A program made the translations under genes and the position numbers. DNA of 64,000 bases from CBDCFL01 sp965216135. GTDB taxonomy: Bacteria; Pseudomonadota; Alphaproteobacteria; Rhodobacterales; Rhodobacteraceae. Below, piece after piece: positions 17,623 to 26,905 of this stretch. The stretch lies in the NCBI GenBank assembly GCA_965216135.1, contig CBDCFL010000021.1, positions 1-64,000 on the forward strand, written 5' to 3'. The stretch's first letter is position 1. The number at the start of each line of letters is the position of its first letter. The notes under the pieces were generated by a model. It had not been told where the DNA came from and ran no database searches. It was given only the letters and a program-made list of their open reading frames with translations.

Positions 17623-18123
17623 ATGCGAATTTTCGGTATTGATCCGGGGCTTCGGACCACCGGATGGGGCGTGATCGAGGCCCAGGGTTCGCGTATTCGC
17701 CACATTGGCAACGGCGTCTGCCGGTCTGACGGCAGCGAGCTGGCGCCGCGCCTTTTGAGCCTGTTTGAACAGCTGTCGGAATTGTTTGAGCACTACGAAC
17801 CAACCGCGGCTGCAGTTGAGCAAACATTCGTCAACAAGGACGGGGCGGGCACGCTGAAGCTCGGGCAGGCGCGCGGGGTGGCGATGGTTGTCTCGGCGCG
17901 CGCCGGGCTGGAGGTGGGCGAATATGCGCCCAACACGGTCAAAAAAGCCGTCGTCGGGGTCGGCCATGCGGCCAAGGGCCAGGTCGCGGCAATGGTGCGT
18001 CTGCAATTGCCGGGCGTCGAGCTCGCCGGACCCGATGCCGCCGATGCCCTGGCGGTTGCCCTGTGCCATCTGGCTCACCTGCAAACCGCTGGCCGTCAGC
18101 GGCCGCGCGAGGTCCACGCATGA
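17623..18123 (+). CDS. ruvC: Holliday junction endonuclease RuvC
   Basis: Cuts Holliday junctions with RuvAB. The start at 17623 (MRIFGIDPGLRTTGWGVIEA) puts the first catalytic Asp at position 7, as in well-studied RuvC; an ATG at 17596 would add nine unrelated residues. Other catalytic residues: Glu in AAAVEQTFVNKDGAGT and the paired Asp in GPDAADALAVALCHLAH. 166 residues, normal size. Its stop overlaps the ruvA start by four bases (ATGA at 18120). Confidence 0.93.
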   Translation: MRIFGIDPGLRTTGWGVIEAQGSRIRHIGNGVCRSDGSELAPRLLSLFEQLSELFEHYEPTAAAVEQTFVNKDGAGTLKLGQARGVAMVVSARAGLEVGEYAPNTVKKAVVGVGHAAKGQVAAMVRLQLPGVELAGPDAADALAVALCHLAHLQTAGRQRPREVHA

Positions 18124-18770
18124 TCGGTCGTCTGGCAGGGCGCATCGAATATCGCGGCAGTGATCACGTTCTGATCGACGTGTGCGGGGTGGGCTATGTT
18201 GTCCATGTCTCAGAGCGCACCGCGGCGGCCTTGCCGGGCCCGGGCGAGCAGGTTGCGCTGTTTACCGATTTGCTGGTGCGCGAGGATTTGCTGCAGCTGT
18301 TCGGATTTCTGTCGCTGGAGGAAAAAGAATGGCACCGGCTGTTGATGTCGGTGCAGGGGATCGGGGCCAAAGCCTCGATGGCCATCCTTGGCGCGCTGGG
18401 GGCCGAGGGTGTAACACAAGCGATCGCGCTGGGTGACTGGGCCTCGGTCAAGGCAGCACCCGGGGTCGGCCCGAAGATCGCCCAGCGCGTGGTCAATGAG
18501 CTGAAAGACAAGGTGCCTGTGGTGATGTCGATGGTCGCGCCGAGCCTGGCGGCGGCAGGGGGGCCTGAACTGGGGGAAGTGATTGAGACGGCTGTGGCAG
18601 CCGCGCTCGATCCACAGGCCCGTGCTGAGGCGATGTCGGCGTTGGGCAACCTGGGCTATGGTCCCGGTGAGGCGGCGGGTGCTGTGGCCGAGGCGTTGGC
18701 ACAGGAGACGGACGCCGATACCGCGGCGCTGATCCGCGCGGCGCTGAAGAAACTGGTGCCGAAGGGGTAG
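18120..18770 (+). CDS. ruvA: Holliday junction branch migration protein RuvA
   Basis: 216 residues from ATG 18120. RuvA tetramers bind the four-way junction and recruit RuvB. It has an N-terminal OB fold (MIGRLAGRIEYRG ... GVGYVVHVS), two helix-hairpin-helix motifs (VQGIGAKASMAIL and APGVGPKIAQRVV) and a C-terminal RuvB-contacting domain (about 160-216). Translationally coupled to ruvC and three bases from ruvB. Confidence 0.94.
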   Translation: MIGRLAGRIEYRGSDHVLIDVCGVGYVVHVSERTAAALPGPGEQVALFTDLLVREDLLQLFGFLSLEEKEWHRLLMSVQGIGAKASMAILGALGAEGVTQAIALGDWASVKAAPGVGPKIAQRVVNELKDKVPVVMSMVAPSLAAAGGPELGEVIETAVAAALDPQARAEAMSALGNLGYGPGEAAGAVAEALAQETDADTAALIRAALKKLVPKG

Positions 18771-18773
18771 GCA

Positions 18774-19799
18774 ATGAACGACCCCGATCCGCAACTTCGC
18801 CCCATGCACCTGCCAGAGGACAATGACCGCGCGCTTCGTCCGCAGCGGCTGGACGATTTTGTCGGCCAGGCCGAGGCGCGGGCCAATCTGCGGGTGTTCA
18901 TCGAAAGTGCGCGACAGCGCCAGCAAGCGATGGATCACACGCTTTTTCATGGGCCTCCGGGATTGGGCAAAACCACGCTGGCGCAGATCATGGCGCGCGA
19001 GTTGGGCGTGAATTTTCGCATGACCTCTGGTCCGGTTCTGGTCAAGGCGGGCGACCTGGCGGCGATCCTGACCAACCTTGAGCCCCGCGATGTGCTGTTC
19101 ATCGACGAAATTCATCGCCTGAACCCGGCGGTTGAAGAGGTGCTTTACCCCGCGCTTGAAGATTTTGAACTGGATCTGGTGATCGGCGAGGGTCCGGCGG
19201 CGCGCACCGTGCGCATCGAATTGCAGCCCTTCACGCTGGTTGGGGCGACGACGCGGCAGGGGCTGTTGACAACACCCTTGAGGGACCGGTTCGGCATTCC
19301 GATGCGGCTGAATTTCTATTCGGTCGAGGACTTGCATCTGATCGTGAAACGCGGGGCGGACTTGATGGGTGTTCGTGCCGACCCCGAAGGCACGCTGGAG
19401 ATTGCCCGGCGCGCCCGTGGAACCCCCCGGATTGCGGGGCGGTTGTTGCGCCGGGTGGTTGATTTTGCCATCGTCGAAGGCGACGGGCATCTGAGCCGTG
19501 AGATGGCCGATATGGCGCTGACCCGGCTGGGCGTGGATGCGCTGGGGCTCGACGGGGCGGACCGGCAGTATCTGAGCCTGCTGGCGGAAAATTATCAGGG
19601 CGGGCCGGTCGGCATCGAGACCATCTCGGCAGCGCTGTCGGAAGCCCGCGATTCGATCGAGGAGGTGATCGAGCCCTTCATGCTGCAACAGGGGCTGATC
19701 CAGCGCACGCCGCGCGGACGGATGCTGGCGGCCAAGGCCTGGACGCATCTGGGGATGGCGGCGCCGAAGGTGGGCTCGGGCGATTTGTTCGGGAAATGA
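18774..19799 (+). CDS. ruvB: Holliday junction branch migration helicase RuvB
   Basis: 341 residues; the AAA+ motor of RuvAB. Walker A GPPGLGKT (60-67), Walker B VLFIDEIH (Asp111, Glu112), sensor region TLVGATTRQGLLTTPLRDRF with the arginine finger, and a C-terminal winged helix ending in TPRGRMLAAKAW. Full length, closing the ruvCAB operon. Confidence 0.95.
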   Translation: MNDPDPQLRPMHLPEDNDRALRPQRLDDFVGQAEARANLRVFIESARQRQQAMDHTLFHGPPGLGKTTLAQIMARELGVNFRMTSGPVLVKAGDLAAILTNLEPRDVLFIDEIHRLNPAVEEVLYPALEDFELDLVIGEGPAARTVRIELQPFTLVGATTRQGLLTTPLRDRFGIPMRLNFYSVEDLHLIVKRGADLMGVRADPEGTLEIARRARGTPRIAGRLLRRVVDFAIVEGDGHLSREMADMALTRLGVDALGLDGADRQYLSLLAENYQGGPVGIETISAALSEARDSIEEVIEPFMLQQGLIQRTPRGRMLAAKAWTHLGMAAPKVGSGDLFGK

Positions 19800-19842
19800 A
19801 GGATGCTAATGGGTCGCAGACCGCGGCACGGATTGGACACAA

Positions 19843-21414
19843 GTGATTAAGAGAGAGCTAAGCGATTTCGGGCCGTTGTCGGCGGCGGAGATGCAGATCA
19901 GGGATGAGATCGGGGCGGGTGAGCTTGTCGTGATCGGTGACGGGGCGCTGCCGGATGCGGATGCAGGGCCTGAGCGGCAGGTGCGGGCGGAGTTTGTCCG
20001 CTATCTGATGATGGGTGGCTGCAAAGAATTGCCTGCGCTGGTGCCGGAAACCGGGGTGCAGGTTGCCGGTGCGCTGATCACCGGGGTGCTGGCTTTGCAA
20101 GGAGCGGACTGTCCGCGCGATCTGGCGCTCTTTCAGTGCCGGATTTCGAAAATACCAGTCCTGCTTTCGGCCCGTCTGGGCGGGCTTTATCTGAACGGCT
20201 CGGCGCTGCCGGGGCTGATTGCCGATAGATTGGAGGCGAAGGGCAGCGTATTTCTGCGCGGCGTCGAGGCGACAGGCGAAATCCGGCTGCTGGGCGCGAC
20301 GCTGGGCGGTGATCTCGACTGCGACCGCGCGCGGCTGACGGCGGGCGAGAGCGGCAGAGCGCTGAGCGCCGATAGATTGGAGGCGAAGGGCAGCGTATTT
20401 CTGCGCGGCGTCGAGGCGACAGGTGACATCCAGCTGCTGGGCGCGCGGGTGGGCGGTGATTTTGACCGCACCGGCGCGCGTCTGACGGCGGGGGCGGGCG
20501 GGAGAGCGCTGAACCTCGGCGGGGCGGATATAAATGGCAACTTCTTTTTGCGCGATGGCGCGTGGATCGATGGCGTGCTGGACATGACGGCGGCGGATAT
20601 TGGCGCGATTACCGATGAAGAAAGCGCTTGGCCCAAATCCGGCGATCTGATCCTTGATCGCTGCCGTTATGCGGCGTTCACTGGCAGGGACATCACCGCC
20701 GAGGCGCGGCTGCACTGGCTGGCGCTGCAAAATCCGGCGCGATTTGGCAAAGAATTCTGGCCGCAGCCCTGGGTGCAATGCGCGAAGGTGCTGCGCGAGA
20801 TGGGGCATGTCAGCGATGCGCGCGCGGTGCTGATTGATATGGAGCGGCGGCAGCGGTGGGCGCTCAGGTATCGGTTGCTGGGCGAAAAGGCGTATCGTCG
20901 GTTCTTTTGGGAGGGTTTTCGGGATCGGTTGTTGGGCATCACCGTGCGCTATGGGCGGCAGCCGTTGGTGGCCATCTGGTGGCTATTCGGGTTCCTGCTT
21001 TTGGGAACGGGTGTTTTTTGGAACGCCGCCGCACAGGACACAATAAAGCCCAACAATGCCTTTGTTCTGCGCGCGCCAGAATGGGTGGCCTGCGCGCCGG
21101 ATTATGCCCAGACGAGCCAAGCCGCCCCGGTGGTTCGGTTCGATCCGGGCCGCCATGACACGCAACTGGCGTGCTTTCGCGCCCAGCCAGAGGCGGCGGC
21201 TTACCCCGATTTCACCGCCTGGGTCTATTCGGTCGATACGCTGTTGCCGATTGTTGCGATGGAGATGCAGCAATTCTGGATACCGGACGAAAACCGTGGG
21301 GTGATCGGTATGACCGCGCGCTGGTATCTGTGGGGGCAGATCGCGGTGGGCTGGGCGCTGTCGCTGTTGGCGGTGGCCGGATTTTCCGGCCTGATCAAGA
21401 CGGATACCGGATGA
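19843..21414 (+). CDS. Large membrane protein with an N-terminal repeat domain, unknown function
   Basis: 523 residues from GTG 19843. The N-terminal ~250 residues are built of short repeats of the type LEAKGSVFLRGVEATG / LGGDLDC / LTAGESGRALS, suggesting a beta-helical (pentapeptide- or bactofilin-like) stack. A charged middle follows, then two hydrophobic segments (PLVAIWWLFGFLLLGTGVFW and YLWGQIAVGWALSLLAVAGF), with ~100 residues between them probably periplasmic. Two 49-residue repeats are nearly identical at the DNA level. I do not recognise a named family. Its TGA overlaps the ybgC start (ATGA), linking it to the tol operon. Confidence 0.6.
   Translation: MIKRELSDFGPLSAAEMQIRDEIGAGELVVIGDGALPDADAGPERQVRAEFVRYLMMGGCKELPALVPETGVQVAGALITGVLALQGADCPRDLALFQCRISKIPVLLSARLGGLYLNGSALPGLIADRLEAKGSVFLRGVEATGEIRLLGATLGGDLDCDRARLTAGESGRALSADRLEAKGSVFLRGVEATGDIQLLGARVGGDFDRTGARLTAGAGGRALNLGGADINGNFFLRDGAWIDGVLDMTAADIGAITDEESAWPKSGDLILDRCRYAAFTGRDITAEARLHWLALQNPARFGKEFWPQPWVQCAKVLREMGHVSDARAVLIDMERRQRWALRYRLLGEKAYRRFFWEGFRDRLLGITVRYGRQPLVAIWWLFGFLLLGTGVFWNAAAQDTIKPNNAFVLRAPEWVACAPDYAQTSQAAPVVRFDPGRHDTQLACFRAQPEAAAYPDFTAWVYSVDTLLPIVAMEMQQFWIPDENRGVIGMTARWYLWGQIAVGWALSLLAVAGFSGLIKTDTG
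20221..20423 (+). repeat. Internal 147-bp repeat in the large membrane protein gene
   Basis: The 56 bases starting at 20221 recur identically at 20368-20423, an offset of 147 bases (49 codons), with weaker similarity over the rest of each unit. Such identity at synonymous positions points to a recent in-frame duplication, so the repeat number may vary between strains. Confidence 0.85.
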
Positions 21415-21809
21415 GCCATCGCTTCACCTGCCGGGTCTATTATGAAGACACCGATCTGGCGGTGATCGCTTATTATGCGAATTATCTGAAGTTCATCGAA
21501 CGGGCGCGCACGGAATGGGTGCGGTCGTTGGGTATCGATCAGTCGGGCATCAAGGCGCGCCAGGGCGTGGTCTTTGCGGTGCGCCGTCTTGAGGCGGATT
21601 TCCTGAGGCCTGCGAAGTTTGACGATGAGCTGGTGGTTGAGACAGAGGTGGTTGGCGCGACCGGCGCGAAGATCATGCTGAAACAGCAGGTCCGGCGTGC
21701 GGGTGAGACGCTGTTTTCGGCTCTGGTGACGCTGGTTGCCTTGCGCGATGACGGGCGACCGGCGCGTCTGCCCGATGCGTTGCGAAAGGCTTTGACCAAA
21801 CCTGCCTGA
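21411..21809 (+). CDS. ybgC: Acyl-CoA thioesterase YbgC (Tol-Pal associated)
   Basis: 132 residues from ATG 21411. Single hot-dog domain with the YbgC signature RVYYEDTDLAVIAYYANYLK and FIERARTEWVRSLG; Asp15 is the expected catalytic residue. YbgC hydrolyses acyl-CoA and is encoded with tol-pal in most Proteobacteria, as here. The usual small residues after EDTD (often AGG) are LAV in this protein, a conservative variation. Confidence 0.92.
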   Translation: MSHRFTCRVYYEDTDLAVIAYYANYLKFIERARTEWVRSLGIDQSGIKARQGVVFAVRRLEADFLRPAKFDDELVVETEVVGATGAKIMLKQQVRRAGETLFSALVTLVALRDDGRPARLPDALRKALTKPA

Positions 21810-21966
21810 GCCGACAGATGGCGCCCTTACCCTGTGCTACAAGGGGCTTGCGGCTTCCCGCTTAGTGGTGAACGGAGGCGTCCATTACGCCCTTACGTTC
21901 GGGCGTGAATTCGGGCAAAAGGGACAAAAGCCGCGCAGACAAGCGGCGAGGCAGACGAGCAGATAT

Positions 21967-22662
21967 ATGGAAACAGAAACCTTAGCGGCGGCGCGGGAGA
22001 TCGATTTTTCGTTTCTCGCGCTATTCATCCGCGCCTCTTTCACCGTTCAGATTGTGTTGATCATTCTGATCGTGGCCTCCTTCTGGTCCTGGGCGATTAT
22101 CATCCAGAAACACATAAATTACCGCAAATCGCGGGGCGAGGCGACGGTGTTCGATCAGGCGTTCTGGTCCGGTGAGCCGTTGGATGAGCTGTTTGACAGC
22201 GTCGGCGATAACCCCAGCGGGCCGTCGGAGCGGATTTTTTCGTCAGGCATGCTGGAATGGCGCCGCTCGCACCGCGATGACGGCGGGCTGATTGCGGGCG
22301 CGCACGGGCGCATTGACCGGTCGATGGATGTGGCGATTGCCAAAGAGGCCGAGGAGTTGAATGCGGGCTTGAGTTTTCTGGCCAGCGTGGGTTCGACGGC
22401 ACCGTTTGTCGGCCTGTTCGGCACGGTCTGGGGCATCAAGACGGCGTTTGAAAGCATTGCCATTCAGCAGAATACCAATCTGGCGGTGGTGGCACCGGGG
22501 ATTGCCGAGGCATTGCTGGCCACCGGTCTGGGCCTTTTGGCGGCGATACCGGCAGTGATATTCTATAACAAGCTGACTTCGGATAGCGAACGGATCATCG
22601 GTGGATATGAGGCCTTTGCGGATGAGTTTCACACCATCCTTTCGCGGCAGTTGGAAAGTTAA
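21967..22662 (+). CDS. tolQ: Tol-Pal system protein TolQ
   Basis: 231 residues from ATG 21967. With TolR it forms the proton-driven inner-membrane motor of Tol-Pal. Three transmembrane helices are visible: VQIVLIILIVASFWSWAIII, the region around FLASVGSTAPFVGLFGTVWG, and AEALLATGLGLLAAIPAVIF. The last two carry the MotA/TolQ/ExbB signature. An ACGCCC/GGGCGT hairpin (21887-21906) lies in the 157-base gap after ybgC. Confidence 0.94.
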   Translation: METETLAAAREIDFSFLALFIRASFTVQIVLIILIVASFWSWAIIIQKHINYRKSRGEATVFDQAFWSGEPLDELFDSVGDNPSGPSERIFSSGMLEWRRSHRDDGGLIAGAHGRIDRSMDVAIAKEAEELNAGLSFLASVGSTAPFVGLFGTVWGIKTAFESIAIQQNTNLAVVAPGIAEALLATGLGLLAAIPAVIFYNKLTSDSERIIGGYEAFADEFHTILSRQLES

Positions 22663-22665
22663 GCC

Positions 22666-23139
22666 ATGAGCGCGGGCGTGATTGACAAGGCCGGCTCTTC
22701 TGGCCGGCGCAGGCGTGGCCGGGGCAAGGCGCGGCCGATGGCCGAGATCAATATCACGCCGATGGTCGATGTTATGCTGGTTCTGCTGATCATCTTCATG
22801 GTCGCAGCGCCGCTGTTGACCGTTGGCGTGCCGGTGGAATTGCCGGAAACAGCGGCCAATGCGCTGCCGACCGAGCAGGAGGAACCGCTGACCATCACCC
22901 TGGCCGCCGACGGGCGATTGCTGATCCAGGGCACCGAAAGCGATGTGGGCACTTTGATCCCGAAACTGCGCGCCATTGCTGCCGAGCGGGCTGGCGACAA
23001 GGTGTTCCTGCGCGCCGACGGGGCGATTGCCTATGGCCGGGTCATGGAGATCATGGGCGCGCTCAATGCCGGCGGGTTCAACAATATCGGGCTGGTAACT
23101 GATCCGGGCGGACCGCGTCTGGATGGGTCCGACGGCTAG
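22666..23139 (+). CDS. tolR: Tol-Pal system protein TolR
   Basis: 157 residues. A basic N-terminus, one transmembrane helix (MVDVMLVLLIIFMVAAPLLT) with the proton-path Asp at position 35, and a periplasmic ExbD/TolR domain ending GGFNNIGLVTDPGG. It starts three bases after tolQ and overlaps tolA by 17 bases. Confidence 0.94.
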   Translation: MSAGVIDKAGSSGRRRRGRGKARPMAEINITPMVDVMLVLLIIFMVAAPLLTVGVPVELPETAANALPTEQEEPLTITLAADGRLLIQGTESDVGTLIPKLRAIAAERAGDKVFLRADGAIAYGRVMEIMGALNAGGFNNIGLVTDPGGPRLDGSDG

Positions 23140-24175
23140 GTGGGCGCGATTGTTCCAAGGGGCCTATATCTCAGGCGCGGCGCACATCGCGCTGATCGTC
23201 TGGGCGCTGTTTGCGGGTTTTTTCCTGCGCGCAGGTACGGCTTTGCCGTTGCAGACCATGGATGTCACCGTGCTGAGTGCTGAGCAATTTGCCGAGCTGA
23301 CCGCGCCGCCGGTGCCGGATCTGCCGCAGCCGGAGGTGGTTACAGCGCCTGCGCAAGTCGAAGCGCCGGAGCCGGTAGAGGATGTCGCGCCGGAAATCTT
23401 CGCGCCGGCGACGGACAGCGCCCCAGAGACCGCGCCCCAGCCGGAGTTGGCGATTGAGCCGGTGGCAGAGGATGCGCCGGTGCAGCCTTTGCTGCCGGAG
23501 CCGCCCAAACCCGCCGCCGCCGACCGGGTGGCCCCGCAAGCCGCGCCCACCCCGCCGGACGACGTGGATCGCGGCCCAGAGGTCAGCGAGCAGGTTGCCC
23601 CCGATGAGACCGCCGACATAGCCGCCCCCGAACAGCCCGCGACGGCACCGCAAGAGGCCGCGCCTGAGATCGTGACCGAGGCCGAAGAGGCCCCGGACCC
23701 GGCGCCGGTGCGCTCGCCGCGCCCGACCGCGCGACCGGCGACGATTGCTGCAGCCGCACCTGAACAGAGCGAACCGGAGCCCGATCAAAGCGATGCGATC
23801 AACGACGCGGTTGCCGCAGCTACCGAGGCGACGTCGGACGTTCCCGCCGGTCCGCCGATGACCGACGGCGAGAAAGCGGCGCTGCGCGTGGCCGTCGAGG
23901 AATGCTGGAACATCGGCTCGCTTTCCAGCGAGGCTTTACAGACCACAGTGACGGTCTTTGTGGTGATGCACCCGGACGGAACGCCGGATGCGGGCACCAT
24001 CAGGATGCTCGATTTTGAAGGTGGGGGTGACGCGGCGGCCCGACACGCTTATGAGGCGGCGCGGCGCGCGATCATTCGCTGTGGCGTGCGGGGGTTCAAT
24101 CTGCCACAGGAAAAATACTCGCAATGGCGCGAGATCGAGATGATATTCAATCCCAAAGGAATGAGGTTGAAATGA
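23123..24175 (+). CDS. tolA: Tol-Pal system protein TolA
   Basis: 350 residues. An N-terminal membrane anchor (AYISGAAHIALIVWALFAGF) is followed by a long Pro/Ala/Glu-rich spacer (about 60-250) and a C-terminal TonB-like domain (VEECWNIGSL, VTVFVVMHPDGTPD, CGVRGFNLPQEKYSQWREIE) that reaches Pal and TolB. The proline-rich linker instead of a helical Ala/Lys repeat is usual in Alphaproteobacteria. Overlaps both tolR and tolB. Confidence 0.92.
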   Translation: MGPTARWARLFQGAYISGAAHIALIVWALFAGFFLRAGTALPLQTMDVTVLSAEQFAELTAPPVPDLPQPEVVTAPAQVEAPEPVEDVAPEIFAPATDSAPETAPQPELAIEPVAEDAPVQPLLPEPPKPAAADRVAPQAAPTPPDDVDRGPEVSEQVAPDETADIAAPEQPATAPQEAAPEIVTEAEEAPDPAPVRSPRPTARPATIAAAAPEQSEPEPDQSDAINDAVAAATEATSDVPAGPPMTDGEKAALRVAVEECWNIGSLSSEALQTTVTVFVVMHPDGTPDAGTIRMLDFEGGGDAAARHAYEAARRAIIRCGVRGFNLPQEKYSQWREIEMIFNPKGMRLK

Positions 24176-25500
24176 TACGGCTTGCCCTTTTGGCAATGAT
24201 GGCTGGTTTGCTCTGCGCGGCTGGCGCGGGGGTTGCGCAGGAGCGCAGCGGTCCCTTGCGCATTGAGATCACCGAAGGCGTGATCGAGCCGCTGCCATTT
24301 GCGGTGCCGATATTTATCGCCGAAAACGCCGCTGCGCAGGATGTGGCGCTGGCCATCTCGCAGGTAATTGCCAGCGATCTGAACGGCACCGGGCTTTTTC
24401 GGGAAATTCCGCGCGGGGCGCATATTTCGGTGCCGACGAGCTTTGACAGTCCCGTTCAGTTTTCCGACTGGAAGGCGATCAATGCCCAGGCGCTGGTTTC
24501 AGGATCGGTTCGCGCCGACGGTGACAATGTGGTTGTAAAGTTTCGCATATTCGACGTTTTCGCGGAGGCGCAGCTTGGTGACGGGCTGCAATTCGGCGGC
24601 AATGCAGGCAATTGGCGGCGCATCGCCCACAAACTTGCCGATACGGTCTATAGCCGGATCACCGGCGAGGGCGGCTATTTCGACAGCCGGGTTGTGTTTG
24701 TGTCAGAGTCCGGTCCCAAGAACGAACGGCAAAAGCGGCTGGCGATCATGGATTACGACGGGGCCAATATTCAGTTTCTGACCGATTCTGCCTCGATCGT
24801 TCTGGCCCCGCGCATATCGCGCGATGGCACCAACGTGCTTTACACCAGTTACGAGGGCGGCGGTCCGGGGATCTATTTGCTGGATGTCGCCAGCACATCT
24901 TATCGCGCTCTCGACATTGCCGCCGATGCGATGACTTTTTCGCCGCGCTTTGCGCCGGACGGGCGCAATATGGTGTTTTCGCTGATCGATAATGGCAATA
25001 CCGACATTTACCGAGCGCCAATTGGCGGCGGGCCCATGCAAAAGCTGACATCCTCGCCATCCATCGAAACCGCGCCGAGTCTGTCGCCTGATGGAACGCG
25101 GATCGTTTTTGAAAGTGACCGGTCCGGCGCTCAGCAGCTTTACATCATGGACGCACGCGGCGGCGAGCCGCAGCGCATTTCCTTCGGGCGTGGGCGTTAT
25201 GGCACCCCGGTCTGGTCGCCGCGCGGTGATCTGATTGCCTTTACCAAGCAGGCCAACGGACGGTTTCATATTGGCGTGATGCGCGTTGACGGATCAGAGG
25301 AACGATTGCTGACCGCGTCGTTTCTGGACGAGGGGCCGACGTGGTCACCCAACGGGCGGGTGATCATGTTTACCCGTGAATCGCCGGGTGCCGAGGGCCA
25401 GCGCGCGCTATATTCAGTGGACATCTCCGGGCGAAACCTGCGGCGGGTGCCAATCGAAGGTGCGGCCTCTGATCCGGCCTGGTCGCCGCTGTTGCCATAG
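24172..25500 (+). CDS. tolB: Tol-Pal system beta-propeller protein TolB
   Basis: 442 residues from ATG 24172, overlapping the tolA stop by four bases. Signal peptide (MIRLALLAMMAGLLCAAGAG, cleavage near VAQE), N-terminal alpha/beta domain, then a six-bladed propeller with repeated SPDGTRIVFESDRSG- and SPRGDLIAFTKQ-type blades. Periplasmic partner of Pal. Intact. Confidence 0.95.
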   Translation: MIRLALLAMMAGLLCAAGAGVAQERSGPLRIEITEGVIEPLPFAVPIFIAENAAAQDVALAISQVIASDLNGTGLFREIPRGAHISVPTSFDSPVQFSDWKAINAQALVSGSVRADGDNVVVKFRIFDVFAEAQLGDGLQFGGNAGNWRRIAHKLADTVYSRITGEGGYFDSRVVFVSESGPKNERQKRLAIMDYDGANIQFLTDSASIVLAPRISRDGTNVLYTSYEGGGPGIYLLDVASTSYRALDIAADAMTFSPRFAPDGRNMVFSLIDNGNTDIYRAPIGGGPMQKLTSSPSIETAPSLSPDGTRIVFESDRSGAQQLYIMDARGGEPQRISFGRGRYGTPVWSPRGDLIAFTKQANGRFHIGVMRVDGSEERLLTASFLDEGPTWSPNGRVIMFTRESPGAEGQRALYSVDISGRNLRRVPIEGAASDPAWSPLLP

Positions 25501-25574
25501 ATGCGATTTTCAATCTGGCGGCGAGATGATAAACAACCGGCAATCGAGCCAATAAAAATACGGACAATCGACAC

Positions 25575-26081
25575 ATGAAACATCTCCTCAAACCACTATT
25601 GATCCTGTCATGCTTTGCGTTGGCCGCATGTGCGGGCACCGGTGCCGGGCGCTTTGGCGCGGGCGGAACTGGCGCTGGCGGCACCGGGGCACTGGGATCG
25701 GTCAGCGACCCGGCATCGCCTGCATTTTTTCAGCAGGCAATCGGCGACAGGGTTCACTTTTCCGTTGACCAGAGCACGCTAACGGATGAGGCGCGGCTGA
25801 TCCTGGATGGTCAGGCGAGCTGGCTGATGGATAACGGCGAATATATTGCCGTTGTGGAAGGCCATGCCGATGAGCAGGGCACGCGCGAGTATAACATTGC
25901 GCTGTCTGACCGGCGCGCCACGGCCGTGAAAGAACATCTGATCTCTCGCGGGGTTGCGGGCAGCCGGCTGACGACAATTCCATATGGCAAGGAACGCCCG
26001 CTGGCGATTTGCTCGGAAGAAACCTGTTACAGCCAGAACCGGCGGGCGGTGACCGTCCTTTCCGCCGGTGCATTGGGGTAG
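25575..26081 (+). CDS. pal: Peptidoglycan-associated lipoprotein Pal
   Basis: 168 residues. Lipobox LAAC with the lipidated Cys19, a Gly-rich flexible linker (GTGAGRFGAGGTGAGGTG), and a C-terminal OmpA-like domain (VHFSVDQSTLTDEA, VEGHADEQGTREYNIALSDR) that binds peptidoglycan. It is the outer-membrane end of the Tol-Pal complex. Confidence 0.95.
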   Translation: MKHLLKPLLILSCFALAACAGTGAGRFGAGGTGAGGTGALGSVSDPASPAFFQQAIGDRVHFSVDQSTLTDEARLILDGQASWLMDNGEYIAVVEGHADEQGTREYNIALSDRRATAVKEHLISRGVAGSRLTTIPYGKERPLAICSEETCYSQNRRAVTVLSAGALG

Positions 26082-26085
26082 GCTT

Positions 26086-26901
26086 ATGGGTCGGCTATTG
26101 CTCATCGCGCTGATCGCATTTGGCTTTGCCGGGCCTGCGCGCGCGCAGGATGAGACCCTCGCAGATATCCGCCAGGAGCTGTCGGTGCTGTATGTCGATG
26201 TTCAGCGGCTCAAGCGCGAGCTTTCCACGACCGGCGGCGTTCAATCGCTTGCTGGCGGCGAATCAGCGCTGGAACGGCTGGACCTGATCGAGGCCGAACT
26301 GGCGCGCCTGACTGCGTTGAGCGAGCAATTGCAGAACCGCATTCAGCGGATCGTTGCCGATGGCACCAACCGCATCGGCGATCTGGAATTTCGGCTGGTT
26401 GAGCTGGAAGGCGGTGATGTCAGCACTTTGGGCGAAACATCGACCCTGGGCGGCGATAGCGGATCTGAGGTTTTGGTTGTAACGCCGGGCGAGACGGCGA
26501 GCAGCGAGCCTGAACTTGCGATCAGCGAGCAGCAGGATTTCGACCTCGCGCTTGGGGCTTTCGAGGCCGGGGATTTTCAGGCGGCGGCGGTTAATTTTTC
26601 CGTCTTTGTCGAGACCTATCCCATTGGCCCGCTGACCGGCGAGGCGCATTTTTATCGCGGCGAGGCGCTTACGGCACTTGGCGACACCGCCAATGCTGCG
26701 CGGGCCTATCTGGAGAGTTTTTCCGGTTCGCCCGGCAGTCCGTTGGCCGCCGAGGCGTTGCTGCAGCTAGGCCTGGCGCTGGCTGATCTGGGCCAGACAA
26801 ATGAGGCCTGTATCGCGCTTGGCCAGATCCCGGTTCGCTATCCGGGTGCTGGTGTGGCGCTGGACGCGACAGAGGCGGCCGAGGCGATGGGCTGCACCTG
26901 A
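26086..26901 (+). CDS. cpoB: Cell division coordinator CpoB (YbgF)
   Basis: 271 residues from ATG 26086. Signal peptide (LLLIALIAFGFAGPARAQ), an N-terminal coiled coil (LADIRQELSVLYVDVQRLKR and a second helix to ~110), then TPR repeats (FDLALGAFEAGDFQAAAVNF onward). CpoB couples Tol-Pal to septal peptidoglycan synthesis. It lies five bases after pal, as usual. Confidence 0.92.
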   Translation: MGRLLLIALIAFGFAGPARAQDETLADIRQELSVLYVDVQRLKRELSTTGGVQSLAGGESALERLDLIEAELARLTALSEQLQNRIQRIVADGTNRIGDLEFRLVELEGGDVSTLGETSTLGGDSGSEVLVVTPGETASSEPELAISEQQDFDLALGAFEAGDFQAAAVNFSVFVETYPIGPLTGEAHFYRGEALTALGDTANAARAYLESFSGSPGSPLAAEALLQLGLALADLGQTNEACIALGQIPVRYPGAGVALDATEAAEAMGCT

Positions 26902-26905
26902 TGTC

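Noticed and set aside
18210..19748. 512-codon minus-strand frame opposite ruvA-ruvB
   Set aside because: Antisense shadow of two well-supported genes; His/Gln/Arg-rich with no recognisable motif.
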